Shown here: piece after piece, positions 58,307 to 64,000 of the stretch | How positions within the stretch are numbered: position 1 is the stretch's first letter | Layout: every line of letters begins with the position of its first letter | Assembly: GCF_035627495.1 (NCBI RefSeq) | Contig: NZ_DASPLO010000177.1 | Coordinates: forward strand, 1-64,000 | Length of the DNA: 64,000 nucleotides | From: Methylocaldum sp035627495 | Lineage (GTDB): Bacteria > Pseudomonadota > Gammaproteobacteria > Methylococcales > Methylococcaceae | Direction: 5' to 3' | Translations under genes and position numbers: made by a program | Notes under the pieces: generated by a model | The model's database searches: none | What the model was told of the DNA's origin: nothing | Seen by the model: only the letters and a program-made list of their open reading frames with translations

Positions 58307-58921
58307 ATGGCTGTTAATGGACTAACAGTTTTTATTGTCGACGATGATCCCGATGTGTGTGATGCCTTGGCGGCACTACTTAGGGCTGAGGGCTTCGTTG
58401 TTGAGACTTATTTGTCCGCGCCCGACTTCCTGGCTTCGCTGAAGCCCGAGCAACAAGGATGCATCATTCTGGATATCAATCTTCCTCAAATCTCCGGTTT
58501 GGATTTGCAACAGATCCTGACGGAGAGGGGATTTAACCTTCCAATCATCTTCCTCACGGGGTACGGCGATGTGCCCAAGTCAACGGCCGCCTTTAAGGGC
58601 GGAGCCGTGGATTTTCTTGAAAAACCTGTGGATGCCGACGTACTGATACCGGCGATAAGGAATGCCCTTGTTCTCGGTTATCAGCGCTATGAAGAAAAGT
58701 CGCGTCAGATTGAGCTTGACGCTCTTTACGCAAATCTCACGCCTCGTGAAAAGGAAATCTTAGTATTCCTGGCGCGTGGTTATTCGGCGAAACAGGTCGG
58801 AAAGGCATTGGGCATCAGTCATCGCACCGCCGAAATTCACCGGGCCCGCATTATGGAGAAGCTGGGTGTCCAATCGCTCGCCGATCTCGTGGCGCTCGCT
58901 ATTCAGATGGGGATTCGTTAA
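58307..58921 (+). CDS. FixJ/NarL-family response regulator
   Basis: 204 residues: a receiver domain (about 5-120) with acidic pocket FIVDDDPDV, phospho-acceptor Asp56 in IILDINLP, Thr in FLTGYGD and Lys in FLEKPVD, then a LuxR-type helix-turn-helix (about 140-204: LTPREKEILVFLARGYSAKQ, ISHRTAEIHRARIMEKL). The FLTGYGDVPKSTAAFKGGAVDFLEKP stretch is typical of FixJ/TodT. I chose the ATG at 58307 with AAAAGG upstream. The multi-PAS kinase downstream lacks a receiver and is the natural partner. Confidence 0.93.
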   Translation: MAVNGLTVFIVDDDPDVCDALAALLRAEGFVVETYLSAPDFLASLKPEQQGCIILDINLPQISGLDLQQILTERGFNLPIIFLTGYGDVPKSTAAFKGGAVDFLEKPVDADVLIPAIRNALVLGYQRYEEKSRQIELDALYANLTPREKEILVFLARGYSAKQVGKALGISHRTAEIHRARIMEKLGVQSLADLVALAIQMGIR

Positions 58922-59464
58922 GCGACGGGACAGGATTTTATCTTGTCCGGTTAGGCGTTGTTTTGATGAAAGTGACACCTCAGGGGCCAGCTGAAGCCCA
59001 TTGGACCTTCGGTTGCTCGGACAATGGAGCAGACTAAAGTCAGCGTCCGAAAGTCGAGGCTTATTGCTTACCTGCGAAATCTTGCTCTCAGGTATCCCAC
59101 CCAAGAAGCCATTCCGATCGAGTACTGATCGATCCTCGCCGCTAATTAGGTAGAACTTTTTTGAAGATGAGCCAGAAGAGTGTCGTGCAAAAGATACGTA
59201 AGGCTACGTACATTCGAATCGCTGTTTGACGTCGTACCCTACAAAGACATTAAAAAACATTCAGGTCTCTTTTTATAAACCCGAATGTTTTACAAGCTCA
59301 GGATAACCGAACGGGTTGTTCTACCTCGCACGACATCGCTCAAGTCGCTGAAAATGGCGGCTTGAGCACTACACTCGAATGGTTCTATTTAATCCGTAGC
59401 TGATACAAACGGAAATACGTAGGAGCTCTTATCATACGGCCCGGCGTAATCGGAATGGAGGTCA
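58922..59464. other. 543-bp intergenic region with several hairpins
   Basis: No gene is evident. An imperfect inverted repeat joins 59255-59266 (AAACATTCAGGT) with 59279-59290 (ACCCGAATGTTT). A hairpin GCTCAAG/CTTGAGC spans 59338-59367, with inner CGC/GCG pairing. A near-hairpin at 58925-58948 could terminate the regulator transcript. The length and structure suggest regulatory DNA for the kinase, or a separate small RNA, but no promoter was convincing. Confidence 0.35.
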
Positions 59465-62260
59465 ATGGTGTCCAGCTTCAATAAATCCAGCGAGACGTTG
59501 AAGCCGAAGAGTCCGTTCGTAGTTCTTAAGCCGTATGTCGCCGTTCTTGCCTCACTCTTGATTGTTTTGGGGGTAATTGCTGCAGCTCATGCAGTGAGCC
59601 GGCAAATTCCGATCAGCCTTTTACTGCTAATCCCGGTTTCTATTGGCGCCTTCTTGGGCGGTTTTGGTGCCGGCATATTTGCGATCATCCTGGGGCTGGC
59701 GGCGGATCATTTTCTGTTCGGGGAGTCCGCTTTTCATATCCGGCGGCTGTTTCCTTATGTGAACGAGCAGGCTCGTTTCGTATTCTTCATAATCGAGGGG
59801 CTGCTGCTGACCGGGATCGGCCACTGGCACCGACTTTCCAAGCTAAGAGCCCACGAGTCCGTACGGCGTCAGCAAATGCTGGAACAAGAGATCGTCGATC
59901 GGCGGGAGTTGGAAGAATCGGTGGCACGAAGCCAACGTGCCCTCCAATCGCAACTCGCAGAAATCGAAGGTATCTATGCCGCGGCGCCCGTGGGACTCTG
60001 TTTTCTCGACCGGGATCTTCGCTTTGTCCGCATCAACCAGCGGCTTGCCGAAATTCATGGGATTCCTGTGGAAGCGCACGTCGGACGGACGGTGCAGGAG
60101 GCGATTCCGGAGATTGGACTGGCGATCATTCCGCAATTGCGACGGGTGATCGCATCGGGCGAGCCGATTCTGGAAAAGGAAATTTCAGGGGTGATGCCGG
60201 ATGATTCGCGCGCGGAGCGGGTTTTGCTGGCGAGCTTTTTCCCGGTAAAACAAAGCGACGGGTTTGTGTCGGGCGTAAACGTCGCCGTACAGGAGATCAC
60301 CGAACAGAAGCGGTTCGAGGTCGTGCTACGGGAGAGCGAAGAAAAATATCGGCTTTTGGCGGAAGTATCTCCTCTCGTTATCTGGACGGCTGCGCCGGAT
60401 GGAACTTTGACCTATGCAAGTCAACATTGGCTCGATTACAGCGGCTTAACATTGAAGGACACACAGGGGCAGGGATGGGCTTCAGTACTGCACCCCGAAG
60501 ATCGGGAGCGGGTATTTGCCGAGCAGCCGGAGATTCTGAGGAAAAAATGTCCTTATGAGACAGAGCTCAGATTTCGCTGCAAACAGACCGGAGAGTATCG
60601 TTGGCATCTCATCCGTGCTTTGCCGCTCCACGATGAACTGGGCAAGATCAGCCAATGGGTGGGTATTGCTATGGATATCCATCAGATCAAATGCGGCGAG
60701 AAAGCATTGCGGGTCAGCGAAGCGCGCCTGCTATTGGCTCTTGAAGCCGGTCGAATGGCGGCTTGGGAGCGAGATTCGTCAACCGGTGGCGTAGCTTGGC
60801 TCGATCCAATGCATATTCGTTCGGCTATCGATTTCGAAGACCAGTTCCAGACATGGGTGCAGGGGATCGCAGACCGGGATTTGCCTTCCTTTCCAGAGGC
60901 TAAGGATCAGCCCATTCAGAGCTATAGCCAAGAATTCCGCATCGTGTTGCCAGACGGGCGTTTAAATTGGCTGGAAGTACAGGGGCAACCGATATTGGAT
61001 AATCAAGGGCGTTGCCGACGACTGATCGGCATCCTTTCCGACATTACCGAGCGGAAGCATGGAGAGGAGAGTTTACGTCATACCGAGCGGCTCTACAGAA
61101 CGATCGGCGAGTCCATGAAATATGGCATGTGGGTTAGCACGCCCGAAGGCAGCCTTACTTATGCCAGCGAATCCTTTCTGACCTTGACCGGGCTCTCAGT
61201 GGATCAGTGTTCGGGTTTCGGATGGATGGCGGCCGTTCATCCCGATGACGCGCACCGCGTTTGGGGAAGCTGGAAACAGGCGGTACGGACTCTTCAGCCA
61301 TGGGACAGCGAATACCGCTGCCGGGGTACGGATGGATGCTGGCATCCAATATTGGCGCGCGGGCTGCCGGTCAAGGATTCACGAGGTGCGGTAATTTGCT
61401 GGGCGGGCATCAACCTAGATATCAGTCGTCTCAAGGAAGCCGAAGAAGCGCTGCGGGAAGCAGATCGAAAAAAGGACGAGTTTATCGCCCTACTGGCTCA
61501 CGAACTCCGGAATCCGCTCGCGCCGATTTTGACTTCGGCGCAATTATTGAAACGGCGCGGCTCGGAACGGCCGGAATTGCTCGAATCAGCCAGTAGCAGC
61601 ATTGAGCGTCAGGTGAAATATCTAACCCGGCTGATCAACGATCTTGTGGACGTATCACGGGCTGCGAGGGGTAAGTTAAAGCTGAGCTTCGAGGTAGCCG
61701 ATATGGCTTCGGCAATTTCCCAAGCTATCGAAGGCTGCCAGCCGGTTATTGAAAAAAACCAGCAGGAGTTGGTGCTCAGGGGAGTCGATCAACAGCTCTA
61801 TATTTGGGGGGACCCGGCACGGCTTTCGCAAATAGTCGGGAATTTATTGATGAATGCGTCGAAATTTACGCCAATAAAGGGCCGGATAGAATTGGAGATG
61901 AATCGGGTTGGGAAGGAAATCTCAATAACGGTTCGGGACAACGGAATCGGAATCGAGCCGAATGCACTTGAGCATATCTTTGAACCATTCGTTCAATTCG
62001 AACGACCGCTGCACAGTGGCCATAGCGGACTGGGCGTCGGCTTGGCTCTCGCAAAAAGCCTGGTTGAAATGCATGGCGGCAAAATTTCGGTCGCTAGCCC
62101 CGGCAAAGATCATGGCAGCGAATTTTCGATCCGCTTGCCTTTATTCGACCAATTGTCCGGGCGAAAATCCGACCCGGCAGCTGGGGAAGACGAGGTGCAA
62201 CCGATCCGGTCACCTATTCCGTGCGATAAAGCCCACCCGGCCCGTGCGTTGAAAGGGTAA
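59465..62260 (+). CDS. Multi-PAS sensor histidine kinase with DUF4118-like membrane N-terminus
   Basis: 931 residues. The N-terminal membrane segments (about 25-115, including PISLLLLIPVSIGAFLGGFG) resemble the KdpD-type DUF4118 domain. A coiled segment and four PAS domains follow (about 160-285, 290-415, 425-545 and 550-670), with PAC ends such as ISDITER-like and AMDIHQIKCGEK motifs. HisKA has His679 in ALLAHELRNPLAP, and the ATPase has NLLMNASKF, DNGIGIEP and GLGVGLALAKSLV. There is no receiver domain. GGAGG precedes the ATG closely. The four PAS sensors could integrate redox or ligand signals for the upstream FixJ-type regulator. Confidence 0.92.
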   Translation: MVSSFNKSSETLKPKSPFVVLKPYVAVLASLLIVLGVIAAAHAVSRQIPISLLLLIPVSIGAFLGGFGAGIFAIILGLAADHFLFGESAFHIRRLFPYVNEQARFVFFIIEGLLLTGIGHWHRLSKLRAHESVRRQQMLEQEIVDRRELEESVARSQRALQSQLAEIEGIYAAAPVGLCFLDRDLRFVRINQRLAEIHGIPVEAHVGRTVQEAIPEIGLAIIPQLRRVIASGEPILEKEISGVMPDDSRAERVLLASFFPVKQSDGFVSGVNVAVQEITEQKRFEVVLRESEEKYRLLAEVSPLVIWTAAPDGTLTYASQHWLDYSGLTLKDTQGQGWASVLHPEDRERVFAEQPEILRKKCPYETELRFRCKQTGEYRWHLIRALPLHDELGKISQWVGIAMDIHQIKCGEKALRVSEARLLLALEAGRMAAWERDSSTGGVAWLDPMHIRSAIDFEDQFQTWVQGIADRDLPSFPEAKDQPIQSYSQEFRIVLPDGRLNWLEVQGQPILDNQGRCRRLIGILSDITERKHGEESLRHTERLYRTIGESMKYGMWVSTPEGSLTYASESFLTLTGLSVDQCSGFGWMAAVHPDDAHRVWGSWKQAVRTLQPWDSEYRCRGTDGCWHPILARGLPVKDSRGAVICWAGINLDISRLKEAEEALREADRKKDEFIALLAHELRNPLAPILTSAQLLKRRGSERPELLESASSSIERQVKYLTRLINDLVDVSRAARGKLKLSFEVADMASAISQAIEGCQPVIEKNQQELVLRGVDQQLYIWGDPARLSQIVGNLLMNASKFTPIKGRIELEMNRVGKEISITVRDNGIGIEPNALEHIFEPFVQFERPLHSGHSGLGVGLALAKSLVEMHGGKISVASPGKDHGSEFSIRLPLFDQLSGRKSDPAAGEDEVQPIRSPIPCDKAHPARALKG

Positions 62261-62357
62261 AGTGTCTTGAGTTCGCCGCCAAATGTACGCAGAAGCCTAT
62301 TACCCGGTATGAAAGCAGCCAGCGGTCTGCCGGCGCCGCTAATATAATGCCTCCGCT

Positions 62358-63608
62358 TCAGATCTTCAGAAGCAATCTGACCGGATCTTCCAGCAGTTCC
62401 TTTAGGGTGAACAGAAAAGACACGGCTTCGCGGCCGTCGATGATGCGATGATCGTAGGAGAGGGCCAGATAGATCATCGGCCGAATCACGATTTGTCCGT
62501 CCTCGACCACCGGCCGCTCTTTAATGGCATGCATGCCTAGAATGGCGCTCTGCGGAGGGTTGAGGATAGGGGTCGAGAGCATGGAGCCGAAGATGCCGCC
62601 GTTGGTGATGGTAAACGTGCCGCCGGTCAGATCTTCGAAGCTGAGTTTGCTGTCCCGTGCTTTCTGTGAGAAGTCGATGATCGCCTTTTCGATTTCGGCA
62701 AACTCGACACGGTCGGCGTCACGCAGGATCGGTACCACCAGTCCGCGATCGGTGGAGACGGCGATGCCGATGTCGTAATAATCGTGGTAGACGATCTCGT
62801 TCCCTTCGATTGAGGCGTTGACGATCGGGAAGCGCCTGAGGGCTTCCACCGCCGCCTTAACGAAGAAGGACATGAAACCCAGCTTGATCTTGTATTCCTG
62901 CTCGAAGCGCGCGCGGTGTTGATTCCGCAGATCGAAGATCTTCTGCAGATTGACTTCATTGAAGGTGGTTAACGTAGCGGTCGTGTGCTGCGCCTCGATC
63001 ATGCGCTCGGCGATGCGGGCTCGAAGCCGGGTCATGGGCACGCGCCGTTCGCCGCGGCCCTCCGGAGTCTCAACCGCAGGCTTCTGCTTTGGCATCGGTT
63101 CCGGTTTCCGGGGAGGGGCTATCTTTTCGATGGTTTCGCTTTTCCGAGATTCTAAATAATCCAGGACGTCCTGCTTGGTCAGTCGACCCTCGCGCCCGGT
63201 GCCTTTGATCTGTGCCGGATCGAGGTTGTGCTCCATGATCAGCCGGCGCACCGAAGGGCCTATGGGTTGATCGAAGCCTATGCTCCTAGAGGTTCTCTCG
63301 GGAGGCGGCGCGGTTTCCTGTTTCGCTGCAATATCCGTGGGGACTGCGGCTTCGGCAATCGCGGGGCGGACCTCCGTTTCGATCACCGCCAGAAGATCCC
63401 CGCTCCCAACCACGTCGCCTTTTCCATGTCGAACCTCTTGTAGAACGCCGTTATCCGGAACGGGTACCTCGAGGACCACCTTTTCGGTTTCCAGGTCCAC
63501 CAGCGTCTCGTTTTTCTGTACCGGGTCGCCCGGCTGTTTGTGCCAGTCGAGCAAGGTCGCGTCGCTGACCGACTCGGGCAGATTAGGCACGGTGACTTCG
63601 ATGCGCAT
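62358..63608 (-). CDS. odhB: Dihydrolipoyllysine-residue succinyltransferase, 2-oxoglutarate dehydrogenase E2
   Basis: 416 residues forming the core of the 2-oxoglutarate dehydrogenase complex. The lipoyl domain (1-75) has its modified lysine in DLETEKVVLEVPV. A peripheral-subunit-binding domain (about 112-148, GPSVRRLIMEHNLDPAQIKG) and the catalytic acyltransferase domain with LSYDHRIIDGREAVSFL (catalytic His-Asp) follow. The linkers are Pro/Glu-rich. It overlaps the end of sucA by 26 bases on the same strand, the common sucA-sucB order. Its presence suggests a complete oxidative TCA step. Confidence 0.96.
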   Translation of the reverse strand: MRIEVTVPNLPESVSDATLLDWHKQPGDPVQKNETLVDLETEKVVLEVPVPDNGVLQEVRHGKGDVVGSGDLLAVIETEVRPAIAEAAVPTDIAAKQETAPPPERTSRSIGFDQPIGPSVRRLIMEHNLDPAQIKGTGREGRLTKQDVLDYLESRKSETIEKIAPPRKPEPMPKQKPAVETPEGRGERRVPMTRLRARIAERMIEAQHTTATLTTFNEVNLQKIFDLRNQHRARFEQEYKIKLGFMSFFVKAAVEALRRFPIVNASIEGNEIVYHDYYDIGIAVSTDRGLVVPILRDADRVEFAEIEKAIIDFSQKARDSKLSFEDLTGGTFTITNGGIFGSMLSTPILNPPQSAILGMHAIKERPVVEDGQIVIRPMIYLALSYDHRIIDGREAVSFLFTLKELLEDPVRLLLKI

Positions 63609-64000
63609 GAACTATTCCTAGTGGCTCTTGACGGGGTACGGTTCCAAACAATGCATCTTCGACAATTTTCTTCTGCTGCTCCAAATGCCGGTGGAATTGA
63701 CCCACGGCGGGCGCGGCGGACATCGGACGCCCAGCATAGCTGAGGGCGATGTCCTTTTCCAGAAGGCTCAGGAAGCGGTGCTTGATTTGGTGCCACGCCC
63801 CTTGATTTTCCGGTTCCTCCTGGCACCAGATCAATTCTTTCATCTGAGGATAGGCCGCTAGCTCCTGCATGAACGTATCGTAAGGGAAGGGATAGAGCTG
63901 TTCGATGCGAATGATGGCGACGTTTTTAAGGTTTTCCTTGCGCCGCGTCTCCAGAAGATCGTAGAACACTTTGCCGGTGCACAGGACCACGCGGGTGATT
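63583..64000 (-). CDS. sucA: 2-oxoglutarate dehydrogenase E1, C-terminal end (cut by window edge)
   Basis: About 139 residues of the C-terminus of the thiamin-diphosphate E1 subunit. The frame is open to the right edge. Typical blocks are VLCTGKVFYDLLETR, IRIEQLYPFPYDTF, LIWCQEEPENQGAWHQIKHR and the end segment LSYAGRPMSAAPAVGQFHRH. The catalytic core lies outside the window, so completeness cannot be judged. It overlaps odhB. Confidence 0.95.
   Translation of the reverse strand, partial: ITRVVLCTGKVFYDLLETRRKENLKNVAIIRIEQLYPFPYDTFMQELAAYPQMKELIWCQEEPENQGAWHQIKHRFLSLLEKDIALSYAGRPMSAAPAVGQFHRHLEQQKKIVEDALFGTVPRQEPLGIVHAHRSHRA

Overview
The window reads as a chromosomal segment of a gammaproteobacterium. 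The housekeeping blocks are in gammaproteobacterial order: map-glnD opposite rpsB-tsf-pyrH-frr-uppS-cdsA-dxr-rseP, then mutS facing pncC-thpR-recA-recX-alaS-lysC-csrA-tRNA-Ser, then rpsP-rimM-trmD-rplS. Small accessory proteins (DUF6763, a tandem pair of four-cysteine SAP-like proteins) and a lipid A cluster with gnnA/gnnB between lpxA and lpxB would fit a Methylococcales-type organism. That placement is inference: no methane- or methanol-oxidation gene lies in the window.

Layout. 1-141 is the end of an IS256-family insertion sequence, next to a decayed DUF1254 gene (246-551). 609-5065 (minus strand) carries a small secreted protein, dapD, dapC and proS. 5182-11595 (plus) holds a tungstate-type ABC permease and ATPase without a binding protein, a YjbQ protein, a DUF411 protein, glucokinase, the SAP-like pair, pcm and alanine dehydrogenase. 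11635-15527 (minus) holds DUF6763, glnD and map. 15593-24186 (plus) is the translation, isoprenoid, undecaprenyl and phospholipid block ending in dsbC. mutS is on the minus strand at 24231-26801. 26855-33809 is the DNA repair, alaS, lysC, csrA and tRNA-Ser block. 34036-37463 is the rpsP operon followed by ogt and xerD. 37491-41629 is lpxA-gnnA-gnnB-lpxB, predicting lipid A built on a 2,3-diamino sugar.

From about 41.6 kb the content is more accessory: an EAL-CBS-GGDEF protein, a GreA/GreB relative with a shortened coiled coil, a YgjP-type metallopeptidase, a thioredoxin-like protein, a quinone oxidoreductase, a Sel1 protein, ppnP, an inverted-repeat element, a CruF-like carotenoid protein, a hybrid histidine kinase, an FKBP lipoprotein, an ABC exporter, a small nuclease-like protein, a PLD-VTT fusion, a FixJ-type regulator and a second multi-PAS kinase. 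The window ends inside the 2-oxoglutarate dehydrogenase operon (odhB and the end of sucA, minus strand).

The most striking item is the hybrid kinase at 48965-51508. Its N-terminus matches the copper/ethylene-binding domain of plant ETR1, with every known key residue present in the same spacing. Other points worth a look are the lpxA-gnnA-gnnB-lpxB arrangement, the paired C-x8-C-x4-C-x5-C mini-proteins, a probable CTG start for recX and the atypical Gre factor. I saw no CRISPR array, rRNA gene or prophage.
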